Below, one piece after another: positions 17,221-25,644 of a stretch of 64,000 bases of DNA (its first letter is position 1; each line of letters starts with the position of its first letter). The stretch comes from Caballeronia humi (GTDB lineage Bacteria; Pseudomonadota; Gammaproteobacteria; Burkholderiales; Burkholderiaceae), in NCBI RefSeq assembly GCF_001544475.1, contig NZ_FCNW02000026.1, forward strand, positions 29,092 through 93,091, in the 5' to 3' direction. Made by a program: the position numbers and the translations under genes. Under the pieces are notes generated by a model, which did no database searches, had not been told where the DNA came from, and was given only the letters and a program-made list of their open reading frames with translations.

Positions 17221-17418
17221 ATGCTAAGTCCGCACGAATTCGCCACGTTGCTACTGGTTCAGGAAGCCCCCCACCAAGTCGACATGGAGCGCGAAGAACT
17301 CGACGCCCTGCTCGAACGTCAGCTTGTCCAGCTCGAAAATCTTGCTTCCGGACGCCAGCAATGGCGCCTCACCGAGTCCGGTGACTCGACGATGAAGGCG
17401 TTCAAGCGTTTCTCGTAG
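17221..17418 (+). CDS. small cytosolic protein of unknown function
   Basis: A 65-residue protein (MLSPHEFATLLLV...) with strong charge alternation and predicted mostly helical structure: two helices around residues 3-14 and 19-42, then a strand-like WRLTESG and a short basic tail. The size and pattern hint at a winged-helix or preprotein-like small fold, but no family was recognised. GGAGA stands 8 bases before the ATG. It follows glpR by 295 bases; TAGAAT at about 17080 may be its -10 element. Confidence 0.6.
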   Translation: MLSPHEFATLLLVQEAPHQVDMEREELDALLERQLVQLENLASGRQQWRLTESGDSTMKAFKRFS

Positions 17419-17476
17419 GTCTTTCTTTTGACGACTGTGCCCGGCCTGCCGGCCGTGCGCAGTTGTAGTCCCTCAT

Positions 17477-17857
17477 TCATCCAGCCCGCAACGTCGGATC
17501 GACGGCCGCTCGCCAGCTCAAAGCCTGCGCGCGCTGATCGAGGAAGAAATTCGCCCACGCGCTTTGCGCCTGCGGGCCCGGATTCGACATGTACGCCGCG
17601 TGCCGCTGCGCGATCCCCGCCTGGAACTCGCAGAAGCGTTCCTTCGAGAGCCCTTTGCGCCTGAACGCCACGTAGGCGTCGAAGAACGTCGAATAAACGG
17701 CCTGCGCGTCAGCGCCGTAATCCACTGGCGACGATCCGCACATTTCCTGTAACGCGCCGAAGGACGTCGCCCCCGAGTTATCGAGGCTGGGCGTTCCCAC
17801 GCACGCGCCGAGCATCACGGCGCTTGCCGCGCCAACACCAGCCAGCAACTTTCGCAT
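17477..17857 (-). CDS. putative lipoprotein of unknown function
   Basis: A 126-residue protein with a typical lipoprotein signal (MRKLLAGVGAASAVMLGAC); the lipobox LGAC would be cut before cysteine 19 and acylated, giving a membrane-tethered protein. The mature part is helical and polar with a second pair of cysteines (EMCGSS, ERFCEF) that could form a disulfide. ATG 17857 is preferred over ATG 17881 because AGGTGG lies 7 bases before it and the signal is then of normal length. It faces the glpD promoter head-to-head, so regulatory elements may be shared. Confidence 0.65.
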   Translation of the reverse strand: MRKLLAGVGAASAVMLGACVGTPSLDNSGATSFGALQEMCGSSPVDYGADAQAVYSTFFDAYVAFRRKGLSKERFCEFQAGIAQRHAAYMSNPGPQAQSAWANFFLDQRAQALSWRAAVDPTLRAG

Positions 17858-18022
17858 CGCATCCACCTTTACGTTTTTCATCTGCGCCCAGTATCGGCCC
17901 GTGCCGACGTTCGCGCCACTCGGCCGGATGACATACGCCGAACGCGCAAAAAAGCGCGTGGCATCGGCGAAAACACCTATGCCGTCCAGCCGACTTTACT
18001 TTTTCGTTTTTGTTCGATAGAT

Positions 18023-18038
18023 TTCGAATTCGAACATT
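18023..18038. promoter_or_regulatory. GlpR operator candidate before glpD
   Basis: TTCGAATTCGAA (18023-18034) is a perfect 12-base palindrome, overlapping the nine bases TCGAACATT that also occur before glpR. It lies 45 bases upstream of the glpD start, among further TTCG words (18004-18015, 18044-18047), consistent with cooperative repressor binding over the promoter. Confidence 0.5.
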
Positions 18039-18082
18039 ACAAGTTCGTCAAATTTCTTTTCGGCGGACGGGAGAGGACTAAA

Positions 18083-19645
18083 GTGACGCAGGGCGGACTG
18101 TACGACTTGCTCGTGGTGGGCGGTGGCATCAATGGAGCGGGCATTGCGCGCGATGCCGCTGGGCGTGGCCTCTCGGTATTGCTGTGCGAGCAGGACGACT
18201 TGGCGTCGCACACGTCGTCGGCGAGCACGAAGCTCATTCACGGCGGCCTTCGCTATCTCGAATACGGCGAGTTCAAGCTCGTGCGCAAGGCGCTGCAGGA
18301 GCGCGAGGTGCTGCTGCATGCCGCGCCGCACATCATGTGGCCGCTGCGTTTCGTGATGCCGCACATGCCGAACCTGCGCCCCGCGTGGATGATCCGCGCG
18401 GGCCTCTTTCTCTACGATCACCTTGCGCGGCGGGAGCTCTTGCCCGGCTCCCGCGGCATCGACATGCGGCGGCATCCGGCGGGCGCACCGCTCGTCGATT
18501 CGATCCGGCGCGGCTTCGTGTACTCGGACGGCTGGGTCGACGACGCGCGCCTCGTCGCGCTGAACGCGCTCGACGCGCACGAGCACGGCGCGACCATCCG
18601 CACACGCACGCGACTCGTCGGCGCCGAGCGCGTCAGCGGTGAATGGCGCGCGACGCTCGCCGACGAAGCCGGCCACACCACCGAAGTACGCGCCCGATCC
18701 ATTGCGAATGCGGCCGGCCCGTGGGTCGGCGATTTGCTCAAGGGCGCGCTCGGCAGCACACGCACGCGTCACAGCGTGCGGCTCGTGAAGGGCAGCCACA
18801 TCGTCACGAAGCGCCTTTTCGACCACGATCACGCGTACATCTTCCAGAATCCCGACAAGCGCATCATCTTCGCGATCCCCTACGAAGGCGACTACACGCT
18901 GATCGGCACGACCGACATCGAGTACGGCGGCGACGCGGCGAAAGTCGAGATCAGTGCCGACGAAATCCAGTACCTCTGCGATTCCATCAATCGCTACTTC
19001 AAGCATCACATCGGGCCGGCCGACGTCTGCTGGACCTACTCGGGCGTGCGGCCGCTTTTGGAGGACGAATCGGCCGAAAATGCGTCGGCGGTGACGCGCG
19101 ACTATCTGCTCGAACTCGATGCCCCTGCGAACGACGCACCGCTTCTTTCCGTCTTCGGCGGCAAGATCACGACGTTCCGCAAACTCGCGGAAGAAGCCGT
19201 CGACAAGCTGGCGGACGCGCTCAAAACGCCCGCCCGCACGTGGACGGAAGGCGCGCCACTGCCCGGCGGAGATCTCGCGGACGCGAATTTCGGGCGCTTT
19301 CTCGACGAATTCCGCCGCGACGCACCGTGGCTTCCCGCCGATCTCGCGCATCGCTACGCGCGCGCTTACGGCACGCGGGCGTCGCGCGTGATCGGCGCGG
19401 CGCGATCGACCGAAGAACTTGGCGAGGAATTCGCGCCCAATCTCTTCGAGGCCGAACTGCGCTACCTGCGCGGCAACGAGTGGGCGACGCGCGCCGAAGA
19501 CGTCCTCTGGCGCCGCTCGAAACTCGGCCTGCACATCGGCCGCGATTCGCTCGCAGACGTGAGCCGCCGCCTTGACCGATGGTTCGCGAGCGCTGGTTCG
19601 ACCGCGCCGCCTTCGCGCGCCACCGCGCGGCTACACTCACCCTAA
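18083..19645 (+). CDS. glpD: aerobic glycerol-3-phosphate dehydrogenase
   Basis: A 520-residue FAD enzyme. The N terminus carries the dinucleotide fold YDLLVVGGGINGAGIARDAA, then TSSASTKLIHGGLRYLE, a family signature that contacts substrate and flavin; the C-terminal part contains the FGGKITTFRKLAEEAVD block. It oxidises sn-glycerol 3-phosphate to dihydroxyacetone phosphate at the inner membrane and passes electrons to ubiquinone. GTG 18083 follows GGGAGAGGA and gives the expected N terminus just before the flavin fold. It is followed after 34 bases by glpK, so the two form one operon under the probable control of GlpR. Confidence 0.95.
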   Translation: MTQGGLYDLLVVGGGINGAGIARDAAGRGLSVLLCEQDDLASHTSSASTKLIHGGLRYLEYGEFKLVRKALQEREVLLHAAPHIMWPLRFVMPHMPNLRPAWMIRAGLFLYDHLARRELLPGSRGIDMRRHPAGAPLVDSIRRGFVYSDGWVDDARLVALNALDAHEHGATIRTRTRLVGAERVSGEWRATLADEAGHTTEVRARSIANAAGPWVGDLLKGALGSTRTRHSVRLVKGSHIVTKRLFDHDHAYIFQNPDKRIIFAIPYEGDYTLIGTTDIEYGGDAAKVEISADEIQYLCDSINRYFKHHIGPADVCWTYSGVRPLLEDESAENASAVTRDYLLELDAPANDAPLLSVFGGKITTFRKLAEEAVDKLADALKTPARTWTEGAPLPGGDLADANFGRFLDEFRRDAPWLPADLAHRYARAYGTRASRVIGAARSTEELGEEFAPNLFEAELRYLRGNEWATRAEDVLWRRSKLGLHIGRDSLADVSRRLDRWFASAGSTAPPSRATARLHSP

Positions 19646-19679
19646 AGCATTCGCAAAAACAAAATCCGTGGAGAAGACA

Positions 19680-21176
19680 ATGCAGGATCAGTACGTCCTC
19701 GCGCTCGACCAGGGCACGACCAGCTCCCGCGCCATGCTGTTCGACAGAAACGGCAACGTCGTATCGATGGCGCAGAAGGAGTTTCAGCAGATATATCCGC
19801 AGCCCGGCTGGGTCGAGCACGATCCGCAGGAAATCTGGTCGACGCAGGCGGGCGTCGCCGCCGAAGCTGTCACGCGCGCGGGGATGAACGGCACGTCGAT
19901 CGCGGCGATCGGCATCACGAACCAGCGCGAGACGACCGTCGTGTGGGACCGTGACACCGGGCATCCGGTCTACAACGCGATCGTCTGGCAGGACCGGCGC
20001 ACTGCCGAATTCTGCGATCAGTTGAAAGCGCAGGGCCTGGAGGCAAAATTCCGCGCGAAAACGGGTTTGCCGATCGATTCGTACTTTTCCGCCACCAAAA
20101 TCCGCTGGATTCTCGACAACGTCGACGGCGCCCGCGAAAAAGCGAAGCAAGGGCGGCTCGCGTTCGGCACCGTCGATAGCTGGCTCGTGTGGAATTTCAC
20201 GAGACACGAACTGCACATCACCGACGTGACCAACGCGTCGCGCACGATGCTGTTCAACATCCACTCGCTGCAATGGGACGACGAACTGCTCGACGCCCTC
20301 GACATTCCGCGCAGCATGCTGCCTGAAGTGCGGCCGTCGTCTGAAATGTATGGGCCGACCAAGACGACTGTATTCGCGTCGAAAATTCCGCTCGCGGGCA
20401 TCGCCGGCGACCAGCACGCGGCGCTCTTCGGCCAGATGTGCACGGAAACCGGCATGGTGAAGAACACCTATGGGACCGGCTGCTTCCTCGTGATGAATAC
20501 CGGCACCAAGCCAATCGAATCGCGCAACAACCTCGTCACGACGATCGCCTGGCAAATCGGCGACGAGATCAATTACGCACTCGAAGGCAGCATTTTCATC
20601 GGGGGCGCGGTCGTGCAATGGCTGCGCGACGGCCTCGGCATCATCAAGAGCGCCAGCGAAATCGAATCGCTCGCGCGTGGCGTGCCGCATTGCGACGGCG
20701 TCTATCTCGTGCCCGCGTTCGCCGGGCTCGGCGCGCCGCACTGGAACGCGCGGGCGCGCGGCACGCTGTTCGGCGTCACGCGCGGCACGAATTCGAGCCA
20801 CATCGCGCGGGCCGCGCTCGATTCGATCGCGTACCAGTCGGTCGACGTGTTGAAGGCGATGGAAGCGGATTCGGGCATCAAAATCGCGGAATTGCGCGTC
20901 GATGGCGGCGCGTGCGCGAACAACCTGCTGATGCAATTTCAGGCCGATATCCTCGGCGTCGATGCCGTGCGCCCGCAAGTCGCGGAAACGACGGCGCTGG
21001 GCGCGGCGTATCTGGCGGGACTGGCAGTCGGCTACTGGAAGGACATCGGCGAGTTGAAACAGCAGTGGAAGCTCGAACGCCGCTTCACCCCGTCGATGCA
21101 GCCCCGCGACGTGGACGTCTGCCTCGCCGGCTGGCAGCGGGCGGTCAATGCGGCGAAAGCGTGGGCCGATGCGTGA
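19680..21176 (+). CDS. glpK: glycerol kinase
   Basis: A 498-residue FGGY-family kinase. The ATP/substrate segment DQGTTSSRAMLFD begins the protein, followed by NQRETTVVWDRDTG, the substrate-site WNFTRHELHITDVTNASRTM, GDQHAALFGQ and the C-terminal DGGACANNLLMQFQADIL. It converts glycerol to sn-glycerol 3-phosphate in the cytosol. ATG 19680 has GGAGA in front and gives the usual length. No glycerol facilitator gene (glpF) lies within the operon or elsewhere in the window, unlike the classic glpFK order. Confidence 0.95.
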   Translation: MQDQYVLALDQGTTSSRAMLFDRNGNVVSMAQKEFQQIYPQPGWVEHDPQEIWSTQAGVAAEAVTRAGMNGTSIAAIGITNQRETTVVWDRDTGHPVYNAIVWQDRRTAEFCDQLKAQGLEAKFRAKTGLPIDSYFSATKIRWILDNVDGAREKAKQGRLAFGTVDSWLVWNFTRHELHITDVTNASRTMLFNIHSLQWDDELLDALDIPRSMLPEVRPSSEMYGPTKTTVFASKIPLAGIAGDQHAALFGQMCTETGMVKNTYGTGCFLVMNTGTKPIESRNNLVTTIAWQIGDEINYALEGSIFIGGAVVQWLRDGLGIIKSASEIESLARGVPHCDGVYLVPAFAGLGAPHWNARARGTLFGVTRGTNSSHIARAALDSIAYQSVDVLKAMEADSGIKIAELRVDGGACANNLLMQFQADILGVDAVRPQVAETTALGAAYLAGLAVGYWKDIGELKQQWKLERRFTPSMQPRDVDVCLAGWQRAVNAAKAWADA

Positions 21177-21264
21177 CTGCGGAACCGTCGCCCCTACGTC
21201 CGCGCGAGCCGCTATGGTCAGAAATCCGCACGTCATAACGGTGTGACGATAACTTGGTTTGAGT

Positions 21265-21280
21265 GCATCGGAGCCGATGC
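21265..21280. promoter_or_regulatory. inverted repeat, possible operator of the XRE-cupin gene
   Basis: GCATCGG (21265-21271) and CCGATGC (21274-21280) form perfect 7-base arms with a 2-base spacer, 60 bases before the start of the XRE-cupin regulator. Such compact palindromes suit dimeric helix-turn-helix proteins; autoregulation is possible. Confidence 0.35.
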
Positions 21281-21339
21281 TAGTCTCGCCTCACTGCATG
21301 CCGGCGCACTCGCCGGACGCGCTTTCGAGGAGGCAAACC

Positions 21340-22047
21340 ATGGTTTCACCGTCGCTGGAACTCGTGCGGGAAATCGACACCGACGCTATTCAATCCCACG
21401 CCGACACTGCTGACACAGCAGCGCCCGCCGATTCCTTCGACGCCCTCGAACAGCTCGTCGGCGTGAATCTCGCGCGGCTGCGCGCCGAGCGGCAACTGTC
21501 GCTCGACGCCCTCGCCCGCGCGTCCGGCGTCTCCCGCGCGATGCTGGCGCAGATCGAATCGGCGCGCAGCGTGCCGTCGATCAAGGTGCTGTGCAAGGTT
21601 GCGGGCGCGCTGAAGGTGTCGGTGGCCGCGTTTCTCCGGCGCCACGCCGCGAGCGGCATCGAACACCTGCCCGCCGAGCGCGCCGTGCGCGTGGTGAGCT
21701 CGAACGGCCGCTTTTCTGCGCGGGCGCTCCATCCGCAAGCGCAGCCCGCCGCCGCCGAATTCCACGAATTGCGCATCGCGCCGCTGCACACGGAAGCCGG
21801 CACGACGCGCGCGCCGGGTACGACGGTAAATCTCGTCGTGAGCGAAGGCACGCTCGAAGTCGGCGTGAACGACCGCAAGCAGTTGCTCGCGACCGGCGAC
21901 GCCATCGTCTTCGATGCCGACCAGCCGCACACGCTGCGCAATCCTGGCAACGCGGAAGCGCGCGCGTTCAGCGTGACGGTGAGCGCTGAAACGCCGCCGC
22001 GCTGGAATTTCCCCGCCGACACGCGCCGCCACGATTTGCCGCGCTGA
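21340..22047 (+). CDS. XRE-family regulator with C-terminal cupin domain
   Basis: A 235-residue protein. After an acidic N-terminal leader of about 35 residues, an XRE helix-turn-helix spans LARLRAERQLSLDALARASG with the recognition helix SRAMLAQIESARS and the supporting PSIKVLCKVAGAL. The second half is a small beta-barrel cupin (GTTVNLVVSEGTLEVGV, ATGDAIVFDADQPHTLRN), the usual sensor in this class. ATG 21340 lies after GAGGAGG and is favoured over upstream ATGs at 21259 and 21298. Genes of this type often control amino-acid or polyamine use; there is no such gene nearby. It is read into the ribB riboswitch region. Confidence 0.82.
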   Translation: MVSPSLELVREIDTDAIQSHADTADTAAPADSFDALEQLVGVNLARLRAERQLSLDALARASGVSRAMLAQIESARSVPSIKVLCKVAGALKVSVAAFLRRHAASGIEHLPAERAVRVVSSNGRFSARALHPQAQPAAAEFHELRIAPLHTEAGTTRAPGTTVNLVVSEGTLEVGVNDRKQLLATGDAIVFDADQPHTLRNPGNAEARAFSVTVSAETPPRWNFPADTRRHDLPR

Positions 22048-22163
22048 ATGTCGTTTCTGGACAAGTTCCGTGCGGTGCCATGCTGCAAATCCCGCGCGGC
22101 TGTTGTATCCTAAAAGTGTCCGCAAGCCGCTTAATTAGCACGCGACTTGTCGGAAATCAGTGC

Positions 22164-22318
22164 GTCTTCAGGGCGGGGCGAAATTCCCCACCGGCGGTAT
22201 GTGCGCTTGGCCGAAAGGTCATCCACGAGCCCGCGAGCGCCTGCCAGCAGCATCGGCGGGGTCAGCAGATCTGGTGCGAAGCCAGAGCCGACGGTCATAG
22301 TCCGGATGGAAGAAGATG
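22164..22318 (+). ncRNA. FMN riboswitch (RFN element)
   Basis: The conserved aptamer is plain: 5' end GTCTTCAGGGCGGGG, then AAATTCCCCACCGGCGGT, a variable arm around GCCCGCGAGCG, the block CAGCAGATCTGGTG and CCAGAGCCGACGGT, and the 3' end GGATGGAAGAAGATG, which pairs with the 5' end (TCTTC/GAAGA). It binds flavin mononucleotide and lowers expression of riboflavin synthesis genes. The 150 bases between the aptamer and ribB contain GC-rich complementary segments that could act as terminator or start-site sequester. Confidence 0.95.
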
Positions 22319-22472
22319 TGCAGATGGTCATGTCCGTTCCCCGTCGGCGACGGCGCGCTCCCGGCGTGCCCGGCCACACGGCGCCGCGAAACCGGCGTCG
22401 TACGGGTGTCGTTATGTCTTTCTGCAATGCCCTGAAACGTTTTTCGCCCATACCTTAGCGAGAGCGTTTCAC

Positions 22473-23207
22473 ATGTCCGTTTCTGTTCAGAACTTGTCTT
22501 TTCCGGCACCTTCCATCGTCGCCGACGACGCCTTTGCCGATCTTCCCCAACTCGCATCCGTCGATGTTCCGCCGCGCATCGTCGCTGCACTCAAAGCGAT
22601 GCGAGAAGGCCGCGCCGTCGTCCTCCAGGACGATCACGACCGCGAAAACGAAGCCGATCTGATCGTTTCCGCCGAGAAACTCACCGACGCCACGATGGCG
22701 CTTCTGATCCGCGAATGCAGCGGCATCGTCTGCCTGTGCCTGCCCGACGACAAAGTGCGCGCGCTCGAATTGCCGCCGATGGCCGCCGCCAACGGCAGCC
22801 GCTACGGCACGGCGTTCACGGTATCGATCGAGGCGCGCGAAGGCGTGACGACGGGCGTCTCCGCCGCCGATCGCGTGACGACGATCCGCGCCGCCATCGC
22901 CGACGGGGCGAAGCCGTCGGACATCGTGCGCCCCGGCCACGTCTTCCCCTTGCGCGCGATGCCGGGCGGCGTGCTCGCGCGTCGCGGACACACGGAAGGC
23001 ACCGTCGATCTGGCGATTCTCGCGGGATTGAAGCCGGCCGGCGTGCTGTGCGAACTGATGAACGCCGACGGCACGATGACGCGCGGCGCGCAAGTCGAGC
23101 GATTCGCGCAGGAACACAATCTGCCGATGCTGACGATCGCCGAACTGGCCGAATTCCGCGCGGCGCTGGCGGCGGCGCGGGAAGTCGTTGAAGAAGAAGC
23201 CGCTTGA
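22473..23207 (+). CDS. ribB: 3,4-dihydroxy-2-butanone 4-phosphate synthase
   Basis: A 244-residue enzyme of riboflavin synthesis converting ribulose 5-phosphate to 3,4-dihydroxy-2-butanone 4-phosphate plus formate. Visible motifs are DDHDRENEADLIV with the catalytic/metal acidic cluster, the GIVCLCLP loop carrying an active-site cysteine, TTGVSAADRVTTIRAAI, RPGHVFPLRA with the metal-binding histidine, and RRGHTEG. A 35-residue N-terminal leader precedes the catalytic core. The protein ends after the RibB domain, so it is not the RibBA fusion common in other bacteria. The riboswitch upstream makes it FMN-regulated. It ends 4 bases before the convergent HAD gene. Confidence 0.93.
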   Translation: MSVSVQNLSFPAPSIVADDAFADLPQLASVDVPPRIVAALKAMREGRAVVLQDDHDRENEADLIVSAEKLTDATMALLIRECSGIVCLCLPDDKVRALELPPMAAANGSRYGTAFTVSIEAREGVTTGVSAADRVTTIRAAIADGAKPSDIVRPGHVFPLRAMPGGVLARRGHTEGTVDLAILAGLKPAGVLCELMNADGTMTRGAQVERFAQEHNLPMLTIAELAEFRAALAAAREVVEEEAA

Positions 23208-23211
23208 AGCG

Positions 23212-23898
23212 CTAGGAACGCACGTCGCCGAATTCGCCGCGAATACCGGCGGCGACGAGCGCGGGCAGATCGTCCATCGAATCGATGATGCGCGTGATGC
23301 CCGACTCGCGCAGCACCTGCGCATAACCCGCCGGAATGTGGCTCGCGCCAACGAACGCGATCGTCATCATGCCGGCGGCGCGCGCCGCCGTGAGCCCGGC
23401 GACGCTGTCCTCGACCACCAGACAGCGCTCCGGCGCGACGCCCAGCGTTTTTGCCGCGAAAAGATAGACGTCGGGATACGGCTTCGGCCGCGCGACCTGC
23501 TCCGCGCTGAAGACGCGCTCCCCGACGATCTCGTCGAGCCCCGCGCGCCGCACCGAAGAGCGCACGCGCTCCATCCGGCTATTCGACACCACCGCGACGG
23601 GCAAGCTCACGCGCTGCAACGCGCAGCGCACGCCGGTGATCGGCCCGAGCGATTTCGCCAGTTCAGCGCTGACACGCGCCTCGACCGTATCGAAGAAACC
23701 GGCGGGCATCCTGATGTCGAACATCGTTTCGAGATGGGCGAGAAAGCGCGAGGTCTGCTGGCCGAACGCCGTCTTGACGGCCGGCTCGAAGTCGATCCCG
23801 GGAAACGTTTCGGTGAGCGTTTCCAGCAGGGCGTGATCGGCGATGATTTCACTATCGACGAGCACGCCGTCGCAGTCGCAGATGAGGTGGTCGATCAT
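23212..23898 (-). CDS. HAD-superfamily phosphatase (beta-phosphoglucomutase-like subfamily)
   Basis: A 228-residue cytosolic enzyme. Motif I is ICDCDGVLVDSE (nucleophile D8 and general acid D10), motif II is VVSNS, motif III includes KPYPDVY and motif IV is VVEDSVAG. A helical cap occupies about residues 18-85. This group includes sugar-phosphate phosphatases such as E. coli YieH (6-phosphogluconate phosphatase); the overall likeness is highest to that type, but the substrate cannot be assigned. The next gene on its 5' side, an MFS exporter, is on the same strand but 66 bases away. Confidence 0.8.
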   Translation of the reverse strand: MIDHLICDCDGVLVDSEIIADHALLETLTETFPGIDFEPAVKTAFGQQTSRFLAHLETMFDIRMPAGFFDTVEARVSAELAKSLGPITGVRCALQRVSLPVAVVSNSRMERVRSSVRRAGLDEIVGERVFSAEQVARPKPYPDVYLFAAKTLGVAPERCLVVEDSVAGLTAARAAGMMTIAFVGASHIPAGYAQVLRESGITRIIDSMDDLPALVAAGIRGEFGDVRS

Positions 23899-23964
23899 GA
23901 TGGCTCGTGTGGCGTTGAGCTGACATGATAAGCGGTCGTTAATCGAAGATCATACGAATCCGCT

Positions 23965-25140
23965 TCACGCATCCACCGCATTCCGTCGCACAACCGACGG
24001 CCGCGCATCCAGCCGCCCCGCATACCACGTCACCGCGAGCGCCAGAACCGCCACCGCCGCCGCGACCCACGGCAGCGAATCGAGCGCATGGCCGTGTTCG
24101 AGCACCACGCCGCCGAGCCACGCGCCGCCCGCATTGCCCACATTGAACGCGCCGATATTGAGCGTCGAGGCGAGATTCGGCGCGTGCTTCGCCTTCTCGA
24201 CGACGCGCGTCTGCAGCGGCGGCACAGTCGCGAACGCCGCAATTCCCCAGATGAAAATAGTCACGATCGTGCCGGTCTGGCTGTGGCTTGTCGTCGCGAA
24301 GACGGCCATGATCAGCGCGAGCGCGATCAGGATGCCCATCAGCGACGGCATCAGCGCGCGGTCGGCGAGCTTGCCGCCGATCGTATTGCCGACCGTCAGG
24401 CCGATGCCGAACAGCACGAGCACGAACGTCACGCCGCGCGGCGAGAATCCGCCCACCTGCTCCAGAATCGGAGCGATATAGGTGAACACGACGAACACGC
24501 CGCCAAAGCCGAGCACCGTCATCGCGAGCGCGAGCCAGACTTGCGGCTCCTTCAGTACGCGCACTTCGTGGCCGAGGTTGCTCGGACCGGCGTCGTGGCG
24601 GTTCGGGACGAGCGCCGTCACGCCGAGCGCGGAGAGCACGCCCAGCGCCGCCACGATCCAGAACGTCGCGCGCCAGCCGAATTCCTGGCCGATGAACGTC
24701 CCGAACGGCACGCCGAGCACGTTTGCGAGCGTGAGGCCGGTGAACATCAGCGCAATCGCGCTCGCCCGCTTTTCCGACGGCACGAGCGACGCCGCGACCA
24801 CCGCGCCGATCCCGAAGAACGAACCGTGTGCAAACGAGGTCACCACGCGCGCGACCATCAGCAAGCCGTAGCTCGGCGCGACCGCGCACAGCACGTTGCC
24901 GACGATGAACACCGCCATTAGCAGTTGCAGCGCGAGCTTGCGCGGCATCCGGCTGGTGAGAACGGCGAGGAGCGGCGCGCCGACCGCGACGCCGAGCGCG
25001 TAGCCGGTCACGAGCAATCCAGCGGACGGAATCGACACCGCGAGATCGCGGGCGACGTTGGGCAGAAGCCCCATGATCACGAACTCGGTGGTGCCGATCG
25101 CGAATGCGCTGATGGCCAGCGCGATGAGTGGAATGGGCAT
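23965..25140 (-). CDS. MFS transporter, DHA1 drug/sugar exporter type
   Basis: A 391-residue 12-span inner-membrane exporter. The start AISAFAIGTTEFVIMGLLP and LLVTGYALGVAVGAPLLAV are hallmarks of the AraJ/YdhP branch of the DHA1 subfamily, and the loop after the second span reads SRMPRK; the fifth span segment TLANVLGVPFGTFIGQ carries the drug-antiporter motif C-like GPxxGxxxG variant. Substrates in this branch include sugars, purine nucleosides and drugs. It follows the VOC gene by 21 bases on the same strand, so the two are probably co-transcribed and controlled by the divergent LysR regulator. Confidence 0.85.
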   Translation of the reverse strand: MPIPLIALAISAFAIGTTEFVIMGLLPNVARDLAVSIPSAGLLVTGYALGVAVGAPLLAVLTSRMPRKLALQLLMAVFIVGNVLCAVAPSYGLLMVARVVTSFAHGSFFGIGAVVAASLVPSEKRASAIALMFTGLTLANVLGVPFGTFIGQEFGWRATFWIVAALGVLSALGVTALVPNRHDAGPSNLGHEVRVLKEPQVWLALAMTVLGFGGVFVVFTYIAPILEQVGGFSPRGVTFVLVLFGIGLTVGNTIGGKLADRALMPSLMGILIALALIMAVFATTSHSQTGTIVTIFIWGIAAFATVPPLQTRVVEKAKHAPNLASTLNIGAFNVGNAGGAWLGGVVLEHGHALDSLPWVAAAVAVLALAVTWYAGRLDARPSVVRRNAVDA

Positions 25141-25161
25141 GATGAATCCCTAAGAGAGTAA

Positions 25162-25536
25162 TTAAGCTTGGGCCGTGACGAATTCGACGACGACGCCCGG
25201 AGCCAGCCGCACGAACACTTGAAGCTCCTGCGTCAGCGGGACTTCGGCGAGCTGATAAACGGTCCCGTGCCGATGAAGCCGGTCGAGCAAGGCGCCCCAC
25301 TCGGCGGCATCGTCGATGCGCAGCGCCAGGTGGTCGATCCGCGTAGACGGCACCGCACTCACGCCAGACGCGCCCGACGCGATCAGATGCACGACCGCCC
25401 GCCCGCCGAGACAAAGCCAGTACCCGCCGACGCCGAACGGCGGCCGGGCCCCGAGCGCCATCCCGGCGACATCGACGAAAAAGTCTTTCATCGCGTCGCA
25501 GTCGGGCGCGACGATCGTCACGTGATCCAGTTGCAT
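25162..25536 (-). CDS. VOC-family (glyoxalase/bleomycin resistance) protein
   Basis: A 124-residue single VOC module pair: LDHVTIVAPDCDAMKDFF opens the first beta-alpha-beta-beta-beta unit and IDHLALRIDDAAEWGALLDR the second. The potential metal ligands H4, H72-like and E118 (VVVEFVTAQA) are present. Members include dioxygenases, isomerases and antibiotic-binding proteins; the function here is unknown. Its placement before an exporter gene suggests detoxification of a small molecule. Confidence 0.75.
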   Translation of the reverse strand: MQLDHVTIVAPDCDAMKDFFVDVAGMALGARPPFGVGGYWLCLGGRAVVHLIASGASGVSAVPSTRIDHLALRIDDAAEWGALLDRLHRHGTVYQLAEVPLTQELQVFVRLAPGVVVEFVTAQA

Positions 25537-25625
25537 CGCCGTTTCTCCATTCGTTACAGCATTGCGCGCATTGTGCGAGACCGGCGTCGGTTTGATAATT
25601 GGCGTAGCATTTGAATCATTGCCAA

Positions 25626-25637
25626 ATCAAATTTGAT
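25626..25637. promoter_or_regulatory. LysR-type operator candidate
   Basis: ATCAAATTTGAT is a perfect 12-base palindrome 7 bases upstream of the LysR start. A related word TTTGATAATTGG (25591-25602) lies on the other side of the 108-base divergent region. LysR proteins bind such T-rich/A-rich palindromes between themselves and the target operon, so this is a natural control point for the VOC/MFS pair. Confidence 0.5.
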
Positions 25638-25644
25638 AATCACG

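Noticed and set aside
19221..21236. 671-codon minus-strand open frame opposite glpD-glpK
   Set aside because: Spans two well-defined opposing genes; composition is that of a reverse-frame shadow.
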